Shown: piece by piece, positions 26,988 to 36,330 of the stretch
Layout of the letters: every line of letters starts with the position of its first letter
Numbering within the stretch: position 1 is the stretch's first letter
The notes under the pieces: generated by a model
The model's database searches: none
Told to the model about the DNA's origin: nothing
Seen by the model: only the letters and a program-made list of their open reading frames with translations
Position numbers and translations under genes: made by a program
From: Halobacteriales archaeon SW_8_68_21
Lineage (GTDB): Archaea > Halobacteriota > Halobacteria > Halobacteriales > Haloferacaceae
Assembly: GCA_003023405.1 (NCBI GenBank)
Contig: PXST01000024.1
Span: forward strand, 1 to 64,000
Length of the DNA: 64,000 nucleotides
Reading direction: 5' to 3'

Positions 26988-27740
26988 ATGGAGGACATCG
27001 AGATCGACGAGGTCGCGACGCCGGAACTGGACGACCCGGTGTTGATCGAGGGGCTGCCGGGCGTCGGCCACGTGGGGAAACTCGCCGCCGAACACCTGTT
27101 AGAGGAGTTCGACGGGGAGCTGGTCCGCCGGGTGTACGCCACCGAGTTCCCGCCGCAGGTGAGCGTCGACGACGAGGGGATCGCGGCGCTGACCTGCGCT
27201 GAGTTCCACGCCGTCGAGACCGACGGGGCCGACCTGCTCGTGTTGACCGGCGACCACCAGGCTGGATCGAACGCGGGCCACTACCGGCTCACCTCGACGT
27301 TCCTCGACGTCGCCGAGGAGTTCGGCTCCGAGCGGGCATTCGCGCTCGGAGGCGTCCCCACCGGCGAACTCGTCGAAGAGTACACGGTCCTCGGTGCGGT
27401 CTCGGACGCTCCCGTCGTCGACGATCTGGAGGACGCGGGCGTGGAGTTCCGCGCGGACGAGCCGGCGGGCGGCATCGTCGGCGTCTCGGGGCTCGTCTTG
27501 GGCCTCGGCGGCCGCCGCGGGTTCGACGCCGCCTGCCTGATGGGCGAGACGAGCGGCTACCTGGTCGATCCGAAGAGCGCGCGCGCCGTGCTGGAGACGC
27601 TGGAGGCCGTCCTCGACCTCTCGGTTGGCTACGAGAGCTTGGAGGACCGCGCCGAGGAAATGGAGGAGGTCGTCGGCAAGATTCAGGAGATGCAGGACGG
27701 CCCCGCTGTCCCCGAGGACGACCTGCGCTACATCGGCTGA
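26988..27740 (+). CDS. PAC2-family proteasome assembly chaperone-like protein
   Basis: A 250-residue PAC2 domain protein (LIEGLPGVGHVGKLAAEHL, LLVLTGDHQ, GGVPTGEL, VSGLVLGLGGRRGFDAACLM) with a C-terminal coiled helix (LEDRAEEMEEVVGKIQEMQ). Archaeal PbaA/PbaB relatives help assemble the 20S proteasome core or bind it as an ATP-independent cap. It closes the conserved translation block. Confidence 0.9.
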   Translation: MEDIEIDEVATPELDDPVLIEGLPGVGHVGKLAAEHLLEEFDGELVRRVYATEFPPQVSVDDEGIAALTCAEFHAVETDGADLLVLTGDHQAGSNAGHYRLTSTFLDVAEEFGSERAFALGGVPTGELVEEYTVLGAVSDAPVVDDLEDAGVEFRADEPAGGIVGVSGLVLGLGGRRGFDAACLMGETSGYLVDPKSARAVLETLEAVLDLSVGYESLEDRAEEMEEVVGKIQEMQDGPAVPEDDLRYIG

Positions 27741-27848
27741 GCGGGTCCAGCACCCGACCTCGGGCCGTTCGAGGGACTCGCTCCCGTCTGCCGTCCGGAA
27801 CTCCCGCTTCCGGCAGAGCTAAGCCGGATCGTCGATCATCGTTCGTCA

Positions 27849-29015
27849 ATGACCGACGTACGCGTCGCCGGGGTCGGACTCACGCGCTTCGGGGAGCATC
27901 CCGACCGGAGCGGCCGCGACCTGTTCGGCGAGGCCGCGTTGCGGGCGTTCGAGGACGCCGGTGTCGACAGGGCCGACGTCGAGGAGCTGAACTACGGGAA
28001 CTTCATGGGCGCGCTCGCCGAGCATCAGGGCCATCAGGCACCGCTGGTGGCCGAGGCCGCGGGCGTCCGCTGTCCGGCGACGCGCTACGAGTCGGCGTGC
28101 GCGTCCGCGGGCGTCGCGGTCCGCGAGGCGGTGCGGACGGTGGCGGCAGGTGACGCCGACGTCGTCCTCGCCGGCGGGATGGAACGCATGACGAACCTCC
28201 CGACCGACGAGGTGACGGAGGGGCTCGCCATCGCGGCCGACGACCTCTTCGAGGTCCGGGCGGGCGTGACGTTCCCCGGCGCGTACGCGCTCATGGCGAA
28301 CGCCTACTTCGAGGCGTACGGCGGGAGCCGCGAGGACCTCGCGCACGTCGCGGCGAAGAACCACGCGAACGCCCTGCCGAACGAGTACGCCCAGTACCGC
28401 GAGGAGATCTCCGTCGACGAGGCGATGGACGCGCCGCCGGTCGCGGAGCCGCTCCACCTCTATGACGCCTGTCCGATCACCGACGGCGCGAGCGCGCTCG
28501 TGTTCGTCTCGGAGGAGTACGCGGCGGACCACGACCTCGACGCGTCGGTCGCGGTGACGGGCACGGGACAGGGGACCGACCGGATGGCGCTCGGCGACCG
28601 GGAGCGCCTTACGCGGACGCCCGCCGCCGACGACGCGGCCGACGCGGCCTACGCCGACGCGGGGGTCGAGGCGAGAGACGTCGACGTCGCGGAGGTCCAC
28701 GACTGCTTCACGATCGCCGAGGTGCTGGCGCTGGAGTCGCTCGGTCTCTTCGAGCCGGGCGAGGGGATCTCGGCCGCTCGCAAGGGGATCACGACCGCCG
28801 ACGGCGACCTTCCAGTGAACCTCTCCGGCGGGCTGAAGGCGAAGGGACACCCGGTCGGCGCGACCGGCGGCTCCCAGATCGCGGAACTGACCCGGCTCCT
28901 CCGAGGGGATCATCCAAACAGCGAACACGTCTCGGACGCCGAGGTCGGCGTCGCGCACAACGCGGGCGGCACGGTCGCCAGCGCGGTCGTCCACGTGCTG
29001 GAGGTGGTGGAATGA
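27849..29015 (+). CDS. Thiolase family protein (acetyl-CoA C-acetyltransferase-like)
   Basis: A 388-residue thiolase of the archaeal/SCP2-like type. The nucleophile is Cys84 in YESACASAG. The other active-site motifs are AEVHDCFT, GGLKAKGHPVGATG and a C-terminal HNAGGTVAS, where a typical C-G-G cysteine is replaced, as in other archaeal members. It joins or cleaves acyl-CoA units; with the adjacent DUF35 protein it resembles the archaeal thiolase/HMG-CoA synthase scaffold complexes of mevalonate synthesis. The stop overlaps the next start (ATGA). Confidence 0.9.
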   Translation: MTDVRVAGVGLTRFGEHPDRSGRDLFGEAALRAFEDAGVDRADVEELNYGNFMGALAEHQGHQAPLVAEAAGVRCPATRYESACASAGVAVREAVRTVAAGDADVVLAGGMERMTNLPTDEVTEGLAIAADDLFEVRAGVTFPGAYALMANAYFEAYGGSREDLAHVAAKNHANALPNEYAQYREEISVDEAMDAPPVAEPLHLYDACPITDGASALVFVSEEYAADHDLDASVAVTGTGQGTDRMALGDRERLTRTPAADDAADAAYADAGVEARDVDVAEVHDCFTIAEVLALESLGLFEPGEGISAARKGITTADGDLPVNLSGGLKAKGHPVGATGGSQIAELTRLLRGDHPNSEHVSDAEVGVAHNAGGTVASAVVHVLEVVE

Positions 29016-29434
29016 GTGACGAGGACGGGTCGGCGGGAGCGGTCCCGACGGACCGCGAGTACGCCAAGTGGCTCGACGCGCTGGGCGACGGCGACGGGTT
29101 CGCCCTGGTCTGTCCCGACGGCCACGGGTCGCTCCCGCCGCGGCGGGTGTGTCCCGAGTGCGGCTCCGCGGACCTCTCTCGGAAGTCGCTCGACGGGACG
29201 GGGACCGTCGAGACGTACAGCGTCGTCCACGTGCCGTCGCCGCGCTTCGCCGACGACGCCCCGTACGCGACCGCCGTGGTCGATCTCGGCCCGACGCGGC
29301 TGACGGGCGTGTTCCGGGACGAAGACGGCTCCGATCCGGACCCCGCGGTCGGCGAGCGAGTGACGGTCGACGTGGGCGAGCGCCGCACGGACGGCGAGCG
29401 ACTCGTCGTCTTCCGCCCGGCGAACGGAGAGTGA
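29012..29434 (+). CDS. DUF35 zinc-ribbon/OB-fold acyl-CoA-associated protein
   Basis: A 140-residue protein with a zinc ribbon (GSLPPRRVCPECGSADLSRK) in which only one Cys pair remains, then an OB-fold (GTGTVETYSVVHVPSP, PYATAVVDLGPTRLTG). DUF35 proteins bind thiolases and pass acyl groups between subunits. Overlap of four bases with the thiolase stop signals a paired complex. An upstream Cys pair is replaced (FALVCPDGHG), so metal binding may be weak. Confidence 0.9.
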   Translation: MSDEDGSAGAVPTDREYAKWLDALGDGDGFALVCPDGHGSLPPRRVCPECGSADLSRKSLDGTGTVETYSVVHVPSPRFADDAPYATAVVDLGPTRLTGVFRDEDGSDPDPAVGERVTVDVGERRTDGERLVVFRPANGE

Positions 29435-29570
29435 AGAGGAGCGGGATCGGCGGACGGAACGCGCCGGCGGCCGGTACGCCGGCGGGATCGGCGGAACTCA
29501 CGAAGCGGCTGAGTTGACGGAATCGGCGTCGGCAAAACTATTATACTCAGTTCGCTGATATCCCAAACGT

Positions 29571-31040
29571 ATGTCCGACCGCATCCCGGTCCTCCTCGTC
29601 GACGACGACCCGGACCTGCGCGCGGTCACCGCCTCGTTCCTAGAGCGCGAGGCCGACCAGATCGCGGTCGAGACGGCCCCCGACGCGGCCGCCGGACTCG
29701 ACGCGCTGGCGGACCGCGAGGTCGAGTGTATCGTCTCCGACTACGAGATGCCGGGGCGGAACGGGCTGGCGTTCCTCGACGTGGTGCGCGAGCGCCACCC
29801 CGATCTGCCATTCGTCCTGTTCACCGGGAAGGGGAGCGAGGAGGTCGCAAGCGAGGCCGTCTCCGCCGGCGTCACCGACTACATCCAGAAGCGCGGCGGC
29901 ACGGAGCGGTACGAACGCTTAGCGAACCGAATCGTCGAGGCCGTCGAGAAGCGCCGGGCGGAGCGGGACGCCGAGCGGGTGATCGATCAGTTCCGGGCGG
30001 TCGCCAACGGGGCGTCGGACGCGATCCTCACGATCGACATCGGCGGGGTGATCCGGTTCGCGAACCCGGCCGTCGAGTCCGTGGTCGGCTACGAGCCGGA
30101 AGCGATCGAGGGCGAACCCCTGACGACGCTGATACCGGAGCGACACCGCGAGACGGTCGACCGATACCTCGACGCCGGCGACGGGGGCGTCGACCGGTCG
30201 GAGGTCCGGTTCGACGCGCGCCGCCGCGACGGCCGCGAGGTCCCCGTCTCCATGTCGTACGGCGAGTTCGTAGTCGACGGCGAACGGCGCTTCGTCGGCG
30301 TGGTCCGCGACGACGCCGGGCGCAGCCAACACCGGGCGTTCATCGAACACGCCGGAGACATGGTCGCGGTGCTGTCGAGCGACTGGCGGTTTTGCTACCT
30401 GAGCCCGTCCTGCGAGCGCGTGACCGGGCACGCCCCGTCCGACCTGCTCGGCGAGCGGTCGCTCGACTACATCCACCCGGAGGACCGGGTGGCGGTCGAG
30501 GCGGGGTTCGGCGAACTCGACCCGGACGAGACGCCCCCGAGCGCCGAGTACCGGTTCCGAACGGCGGACGGCGACTATCGATGGCTCGAATCCGTCGGCA
30601 GCGAGCGGATTGACACCGGCGACGTCGAGGGGTACGTCGTCACCACCCGCGATGTCTCCGAGCGGAAGGAGCGCGAGCGGACTCTCTCCCGGCTCCGGGA
30701 GTGGACACGAACGCTCAACTACACTCGGACGACTGAGGAGGCAGCCGACCTAGCGGTCGAGGCGGTCGACGATCTGGTCGACGCCGGGCTGGGCGGGATT
30801 CACCTCCGCAGCGGGGCCGGGGAGCGTCTTGAACCGGTCGCGCTCGGCGAGTCGGTCCCGGCGCGGTTCGAGACGCAGCCCTCGTACGACCGCGACGCGC
30901 CGCCGAAAGCGAGACGGGCGGCGCACGGTTCGATATCACCGGCGTCGAGGTGCGGTGACCGCGCCGCGGCGGCAGTAATGAGCCGGCGAGAAGTCGTCGA
31001 TCAGTCGCGGGTGACCAGTTCGACCTCGTGGCCGTCCTGA
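29571..31040 (+). pseudogene. Hybrid histidine kinase, N-terminal remnant (REC-PAS-PAS-partial GAF)
   Basis: The frame encodes an intact receiver domain (PVLLVDDDPDLRAV, SDYEMPGRNGLAFL, phospho-Asp in CIVSDYEMP), two PAS domains (about 135-250 and 255-375; VTTRDVSERKERERTL linker) and the beginning of a GAF domain that breaks off after about residue 450 (PSYDRDAPPKARRA). The last 40 residues look like noise, and the frame ends inside the convergent VOC gene. A matching C-terminal ATPase fragment sits at 31826-32068 on the same strand. It is a disrupted kinase; the truncated product could still work as a receiver/PAS protein. Confidence 0.75.
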
Positions 31041-31768
31041 TCCTTCGTGAACGCGTAGTTGTGGTCACAAGAGGCGGGGTCGCGGTAGTCGGGCGCTTCG
31101 CGGGTCATCAGCGCGTCCCACGCGTCGTCGAGGTCGTCGACGCGCACCGCGACGTGGCCCCAGCCGTCGCCCATCGTGTACTCGCGGCCGTCGTAGTTGT
31201 ACGTGAGTTCGAGCTTCATCGCCTCCTCCGGGGCGTCCTCGGGCGCGACGAAGTAGTTCGAGAAGGTGTCGGCCTCCCAGCGGCCCGGGACCTCGGTGTA
31301 CTCGAACTTGCGGGTCCAGTAGCCGAGCGCCTCGTCGGCGTCCTCGATGCGGACCATCGCGTGATCGATGCTCCACTTCGCGCCGTGGTCGCGCTTGACG
31401 ATCTCGATCTCGTGGCCGTCGGGGTCTTTCACGAACGCGTAGCGGTTCCCGCAGGACTCGGGGTCGCGGTAGTCGTCGACGCCCTCCGCCATCAGCCGGT
31501 CGTACGACTCCTGAAGCGCGTCCTCGGGGACGCGGACCGCGATGTGGCCCCACGCGTCGCCGATCTCGTAGCTGCGGCCGTCGTGGTTGTACGTGAGCTC
31601 CAAGAGCGCCCCGTCCTCGTGGACGTCCGTAGGGCCGAGGAAGACGTTGGTGAACGTGTCGGCCTCCCAGCGGCCCTTCTCCTCGTAGTTCAGGTGCGTC
31701 CGGTACCAGTCGAGGCTCTCCGCTAACTCCTCGACGCGGATCATCACGTGGTCGAAGGTCCCGTCCAT
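31001..31768 (-). CDS. Tandem VOC (glyoxalase-type) protein
   Basis: A 255-residue protein formed of two homologous halves, each a glyoxalase-I-like unit: FDHVMIRVEELAESLDWY, LELTYNHDGRSYEIGD and WGHIAVRV in the first; IDHAMVRIEDADEALGYW, LELTYNYDGREYTMGD and WGHVAVRV in the second. Metal ligands His and Glu are present in both. The likely role is lactoylglutathione-lyase-like detoxification of methylglyoxal with an unknown thiol in haloarchaea. ATG 31768 begins exactly at the domain. It sits between two halves of a kinase gene on the other strand. Confidence 0.85.
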   Translation of the reverse strand: MDGTFDHVMIRVEELAESLDWYRTHLNYEEKGRWEADTFTNVFLGPTDVHEDGALLELTYNHDGRSYEIGDAWGHIAVRVPEDALQESYDRLMAEGVDDYRDPESCGNRYAFVKDPDGHEIEIVKRDHGAKWSIDHAMVRIEDADEALGYWTRKFEYTEVPGRWEADTFSNYFVAPEDAPEEAMKLELTYNYDGREYTMGDGWGHVAVRVDDLDDAWDALMTREAPDYRDPASCDHNYAFTKDQDGHEVELVTRD

Positions 31769-31825
31769 ACGCAAGGGATCGGCCGCTCGGGTCAAAAGCG
31801 TACTGAAGCCCGAACCCAACGGGGA

Positions 31826-32068
31826 ACGGAGACGCCGCTCCGGCACGGCAGCGGGATCGGCCTGTGGATCGTCAAGTGGGGTGTCGACCACCTCGGCGGG
31901 CGGATCCCGTTCGCCGAGCGCGAGCCGCGGGGGACGACGGTGACGGTGTCCGTCCCGGTCGACCGGACGGAAGAGGGCGAGAGCGACCGCGGGGGCAGAC
32001 CCTCCGTCGACGACCGGACGGACGACGAGTCGGGCTCGGCGCGACCGTCGCCGAACCCGGGTCGATAG
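31826..32068 (+). pseudogene. Histidine kinase C-terminal ATPase fragment
   Basis: The frame reads TPLRHGSGIGLWIVKWGVDH, then LGGRIPFAEREPRGTTVTV, the G2 box and last strands of a HATPase domain, plus an acidic tail. The N and F boxes and the HisKA helix are missing. It most plausibly is the lost end of the kinase beginning at 29571, separated by the VOC gene. It has no credible start codon of its own. Confidence 0.75.
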
Positions 32069-32098
32069 TCACTTGTCGCCGGACGGCGACCTCGCGGT

Positions 32099-32539
32099 AT
32101 GGACGCTACGGCCACCACGTACCTCCCGTACGCGCTGCTCGCGATGGGCGCGTACGCGCTCGTCTCCCCACTGATGCGTATCGCCACCACCGGACCGAAC
32201 GCGATCCCGAGCGACGTCGCCGTCATCGTGTCGAACACGCTGCTGATCGTCATGGCCGTCGGCGTGATCGCCTACACCGGACAAGGGTTCACGACGCACC
32301 TCGCCTCGCCGAAGCTGCCGCACGTACTCGCCGCGGGCTTTTTCCTCGGGGTCGGGATCCTCGCTTTGTACCGATCGCTGTCGCTCGGCCCGGTGAGTGT
32401 CGTGACGCCCATCTTCGCGACGTTCCTCGTCTTCTCGTCGGTGATCGGCTTCCTCTTTTTGGGCGAGTCGTTCACGCTCCGCAAGGGGCTGGGGATCGCC
32501 TTCGCCGCCGCCTCCGTCTACCTGGTCTCCGGCGCGTAG
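32099..32539 (+). CDS. EamA-family small membrane permease
   Basis: A 146-residue protein with about five hydrophobic segments and a single EamA (DMT) domain (ILALYRSLSLGPVSVVTPIF, FLGESFTLRKGLGIAFAAAS). It is half the size of ten-helix DMT exporters, so it may work as a dimer. Substrate is unknown. The ATG lies just after the kinase remnant. Confidence 0.85.
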   Translation: MDATATTYLPYALLAMGAYALVSPLMRIATTGPNAIPSDVAVIVSNTLLIVMAVGVIAYTGQGFTTHLASPKLPHVLAAGFFLGVGILALYRSLSLGPVSVVTPIFATFLVFSSVIGFLFLGESFTLRKGLGIAFAAASVYLVSGA

Positions 32540-32635
32540 CGACGCCGTGGGCGGACGGTCGCCGTCGCCGATCCGGAACCGCCTGCTGCGTGACGAAACC
32601 CCTTTAGTTGCCAGCGGAAAAGGGGCGCACCCGCC

Positions 32636-34249
32636 GTGTCTCGCCTTCCGAAATCCCTGCGCGCGCTGCTCTCATACGTCGAGCGCCTCCCGAACCCGTT
32701 CCGCGTGCTCATCCTCTACATCGGGTTTGCCCTCGCCCGGGTCGGCCTGATCGACCGCCACCGCGTGGTCCGGACCACGGACCTCGCGTGGCCGCGGATC
32801 GTCACGGGGATCGCGCGGATGTCAAAGAACGCGGTCGACGTGGCGATGGTCGGCGTCGCGGTCGGCACGGGCGCCGTCGCCGGCGTCGGGTTCGCGGGAC
32901 CCTACTGGGGACTCGCGTTCGCGTTCGGCGGCGGCGTCGCCGGCGGCACCATCGCTCTCGTCTCCCAGCGGTTCAGCGCCGAAGCGTTCGTCGAACTCGG
33001 CGACGCTGTCCGGTCGAGCGCCCTCCTTGCGGTTGCGATCACGGTCCCGGTCAGTGCGGCGTTCTGGGCGTACGCCCCGGCGTTCATCGACCTCCTGAGC
33101 AGCAACGAGCGGGCGATCGCCTACGGCGCGGACTACCTCCGGATGGTCGGACTCGGCGTGCCGTTCGCCGCGCTCAACCTCGTCGGCAGCCGCGTGCTGG
33201 TCGGCTGTGACGACGCCTACACCGCGATGCAGGTGCGGGCGGGCGGCGCGGTGGCGAACATCGTCCTCAGCGCGCTGTTCATCTTCGGCTTCGGCTGGGG
33301 CGTCGAGGGGGCCGCGATCGGCACCGTCCTCTCGAACGTCCTCGCAGTCGGGGGGTTCACCGTCGGTCTCGTCCGCGGCAGCGCCCCGCTGATCGGGGAG
33401 TTCCCGGTCGCGATCGACCCGACCGGCTCGTACGTGAACCCCGGAATGCTCCGCGACCTCGTCGAGATCGGGGTCCCCGTCGGCGCGCGCAACCTCGTGT
33501 GGACGGCCGCCGAGTTCCCCATGCTCTCCATCCTCGACGTGTTCGGCGAGAACACCGTCGCGGCGTTCGTCATCGCCCGCCGCATCTGGGGGATCATGAA
33601 CACGCCCGGGTAGGGTTTCGGTCTCGCCTCCTCCAGTCTCGTCGGTCAGGAACTCGGCGTCGAGCGACCCGACGAGGCGGAGGCGTACGCCCGCGACATC
33701 ATCCGCTTCTCGGCCGCGACGTACGCCGTCTCCGCGGTGCTCATCGCCGTCTTCGCGGCCGACATCGTCTCGCTTTTCGCCGAGTCGCCGGACAGCCCCG
33801 AGATACCGATCGCCGTGAACCTCGTGTACGCGGCCTGTGCCGCGGTGATATTCCGGGGCGTCTCGGGCGGTGCGGCCGGGCCGCTCGACGCCGCCGGCGA
33901 CACGAAGATCCCCTTCGCCAGCCAGTTCCTCGGGATGTTCTGCGTGTCGATCCCGCTCGCGTACGTCGGCGCGCACGACGCGACGCCGGCGATAACGGTT
34001 CCCGAAACCCTCGCGATCCCGGCGGTGGAGGTCCCGCTCGTCGGGGCGACCGTCGGGAGCGCGGAGGTCCCGTTCGTCGGATTCTCGATCCCGGAGGTCG
34101 CGCTCCCCGCGATCGGCCTGTGGGGGCTGTATCTCGCGTTCATGGCCGAGACGACGATCCCCGCCGCGATCAACTACCTGCGGTTCCGCTCGGGCAAGTG
34201 GAAGGAGATAAGCGAGGCGTACCGGCCCGAGGCGGCCGCAGACGACTGA
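32636..34249 (+). pseudogene. MATE-family efflux transporter with an in-frame TAG
   Basis: A 537-codon gene from GTG 32636 with MATE features (VDVAMVGVAVGTGAV, GADYLRMVGLGVPFAALNLV, GSRVLVGCDDAYTAM). A TAG at 33611-33613 cuts it after RRIWGIMNTPG. The same frame continues without shift as GFGLASSSLVGQELG and further membrane segments to 34249. The MATE family usually has Trp here (NTPGWGF), so one base change TGG to TAG explains the stop. MATE pumps expel drugs or metabolites using cation gradients. The long form would have about 12 helices. Confidence 0.85.
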
Positions 34250-34336
34250 ACCGTGACAATTAACTTGGGTTTTGATATCTACTTAAACCCAGCAGGAGTC
34301 ATCTGCTGAATACTAGCGATGTAGTCTCCATAGTAA

Positions 34337-35271
34337 CTACGTTACTCTCTCTTCGGTAGACTGGCGGAACTGCCGGAACACATTGACGGTGATACAATCG
34401 ATAAGACCGTAGATCGGTGCCCCAGTGGGGTTCAGTGACCGGAGGAAGCCATAGGTACAAGTGGGCTGCTCCAAGCCCTGTTTGGAGAGGCCGCGGAACT
34501 TCGCCAACCACGACTGGAGTAGCGACCAGAGACACTCTACCTGTTTCGTGTGGACGCCTTCGTCGGAGACATATTTATCGTCGTGAACGACGCACTGGTG
34601 GCCGTAGTACATACTTGATAGGCGGGAAGATCGTCAGTCCGGACCTCTCTCAGCTCTTGGGAAAGGTCGTCAGCTTCCTCAATTACTGGCTCAAGATTGT
34701 CCTCGTGGTCGCTGACTTCCTGTCCTGAAACCACGCGAAGCACGTCGCGGCACCCGCCGCGGTCGAGTCCCTCCCGCGGCGGATCTTGGCCTTTGAAACC
34801 CGAACATACTTGCTGTGTCCAATCGACCTGTGTTGGTCTTTCGACTGTCTGGGAGATGCGCTCCCAGGTAGTCGGGAAACCCCGGCAGAACGCGGTTTCA
34901 AACTCTCTGAGTTGGTCGTGAAGCGTCGTGTAACACGGTGAGAGGAGACCAGCGATCTGGGTGACGCTGAGCAGTGTATCAGCGTACAGAATGAAGGTGA
35001 TGAGGAACTCACCTAGAGTGAGTTCCGAATCGTAGAAAGACGTGCCTCGCGTGTACGTGGTCTTCAAATCACAACGGCCACACCAGATCCGGTTGGAGCC
35101 GTCGAGTGCGTGGAGGCTGTCAGCACCGCAGTTCGGACAAGATTGTGCTTCCCGGGCGGTCTTGAGACCCCGCTTGACGATGGTGTCGAGCGGCTCGGGC
35201 CGAAATTCTATTACGCCTAGTTCCGCAGGTTCCGCTAGCCTCTGGCCAAAGGCAAGATTGTTCTCATACAT
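34337..35271 (-). pseudogene. IS1595-type transposase, frameshifted
   Basis: Two overlapping frames make one transposase. The first (from 35271) has the N-terminal zinc ribbon (SCPNCGADSLHAL, IWCGRCDLKTTYTRGTSFY) and the central catalytic region. The second (34337-34612) has MYYGHQCVVHDDKYVSDEG and HTKQVECLWSLLQSWLAKF, the C-terminal motif of IS1595-family (ISH4-like) enzymes. The shift falls near 34616-34624 (DLPAYQ to YYGHQC). The stop codon at 34337 uses flanking bases beyond the element's end. Confidence 0.8.
34339..34346. repeat. Left target-site duplication of the IS1595-type element
   Basis: The bases acgttact are repeated exactly at 35333-35340 immediately outside the other end of the element. 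Confidence 0.8.
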
Positions 35272-35332
35272 ACCCGCTTCTATCCGGCTAGAGGCACTAA
35301 TACCTCTAGTTCCGCTAGTCTACTGAATAGCG
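34347..35332 (-). mobile_element. IS1595-family (ISH4-like) insertion sequence, 986 bp
   Basis: Ends were found by pairing imperfect terminal inverted repeats: about 21 of 25 positions match between the left end (ctctcttcggtagactggcg) and the reverse complement of the right end (cgctattcagtagactagcg). The element is flanked by an identical 8-base duplication, acgttact, at 34339-34346 and 35333-35340. Size, single transposase gene and 8-bp duplication fit IS1595. Its transposase is frameshifted, so it is probably dead unless mobilised in trans. Confidence 0.85.
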
Positions 35333-35340
35333 ACGTTACT
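35333..35340. repeat. Right target-site duplication of the IS1595-type element
   Basis: Exact copy of acgttact at 34339-34346. Undecayed flanks suggest a fairly recent insertion. Confidence 0.8.
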
Positions 35341-35506
35341 TTCTCAAGAACGGATTCTGAGTCACTCGATGAAACGGGCGTGTGTGGAACGTATGGACCC
35401 GATTCAAGCACTCAAAACAGAGTTAAATCTTATACAAGATATAATACATATTAACACTGATTCACCTCCAGCATCAACGGCTACCAGTAGTCAGGGACGT
35501 AATTTG

Positions 35507-35917
35507 CTAGTAAGGTTCTATTTCTATATCGTCCGGTATCTTCTCAAAATCTGAAATATTTTCTGTTACCAGAGCTTCGCCCGTATGAACTGCTGTAGCA
35601 CCGATGATTACATCTCCAAGTCCAATTCCCTCGTCATTATCGTCATCGCCTTGTTTCTGTATCTGTCCCTCATATTCACCAGCTGTCCTCATGATATCCG
35701 GAGTAGCCTCAATAAAATCATACCCGGTAAGAACTCTTTCACTCTTTTTTCTGTTCTTCTCTGTATGGTCTCCCTTACCAACACCAACATACAATTCTGA
35801 GATCACAACATAGGGTATCCGGATCTCCTCTTCCTTTGCTTCTAGAATAATCGATTTTTCAACTGCCTCTTTTTCCTGATCCTCTAGGGATATGAGGAAG
35901 CATGTATCTAATATCAT
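35507..35917 (-). CDS. PIN-domain (VapC-like) ribonuclease toxin
   Basis: A 136-residue PIN domain. Acidic catalytic residues are visible: Asp4 in MILDTCFLIS, Glu41 in VVISELYVG, Asp102 in GIGLGDVIIGATA, Asp123 in TENISDFEKI. VapC-type PIN proteins cut tRNA, rRNA or mRNA and are neutralised by a co-encoded antitoxin. Its start overlaps the stop of the acidic upstream gene by one base (TAATG). Codon use and base composition are AT-rich, unlike the rest of the window, indicating horizontal acquisition. Confidence 0.85.
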   Translation of the reverse strand: MILDTCFLISLEDQEKEAVEKSIILEAKEEEIRIPYVVISELYVGVGKGDHTEKNRKKSERVLTGYDFIEATPDIMRTAGEYEGQIQKQGDDDNDEGIGLGDVIIGATAVHTGEALVTENISDFEKIPDDIEIEPY

Positions 35918-36330
35918 TACCCTCCAAGAGATATCTCTTTATTTTTCCTAACATCTGTTTTCTTCATGGATTCAATTGAACGTTTACGTCTTTCTGCGGC
36001 CTCATCATCGGAATTCCCAGCAAGATCAAAAAGTTTGGACTCTTCAACATCGGAGTAGTCACCAGAGATGAGCTTCGCGGCGAGTTCAGCGAGAGCTCTA
36101 CCTCTGCTTTCCCCCTCCCCAGTCGCAGTTGTATCGCTGTCTCTGGCTCTATAGACTTCGCCTGATTCAGAGATCTCTACCTGTGAGTGGGGTTTAAATA
36201 CAGGTCTATCAATCGAGCTTTCGTCAACCTCCCAATCTGTGTCTTCATTACTTCCACTAAGCGAATTGGATTCGTTTTCTACGTCAAGATCGACATCAGC
36301 CTCGGTAGCGGGCTCATCTGTAAGGGGCAT
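35917..36330 (-). CDS. Acidic protein of PIN operon, probable antitoxin
   Basis: A 137-residue protein without a recognised domain. The N-terminal two thirds are strongly acidic and Ser-rich (likely disordered), then a helix (GRALAELAAKLISGDYSD) and a basic tail (ERRKRSIESMKKTDVRKNK). It is translationally coupled at both ends (TAATG with each neighbour). Position directly before a PIN gene and the acidic nature fit an antitoxin, but no standard DNA-binding antitoxin fold is evident, so the role is inferred. Confidence 0.6.
   Translation of the reverse strand: MPLTDEPATEADVDLDVENESNSLSGSNEDTDWEVDESSIDRPVFKPHSQVEISESGEVYRARDSDTTATGEGESRGRALAELAAKLISGDYSDVEESKLFDLAGNSDDEAAERRKRSIESMKKTDVRKNKEISLGG

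Noticed and set aside
33611-33613. TAG in MATE as a pyrrolysine codon
   Set aside because: Family expects Trp here (one-base change from TGG), and no sign of pyrrolysine genes in the window; nonsense mutation or error is simpler.
35369-35554. A 61-residue frame overlapping the PIN gene's 3' end
   Set aside because: No family pattern, and it overlaps the end of the well-supported PIN gene on the other strand.
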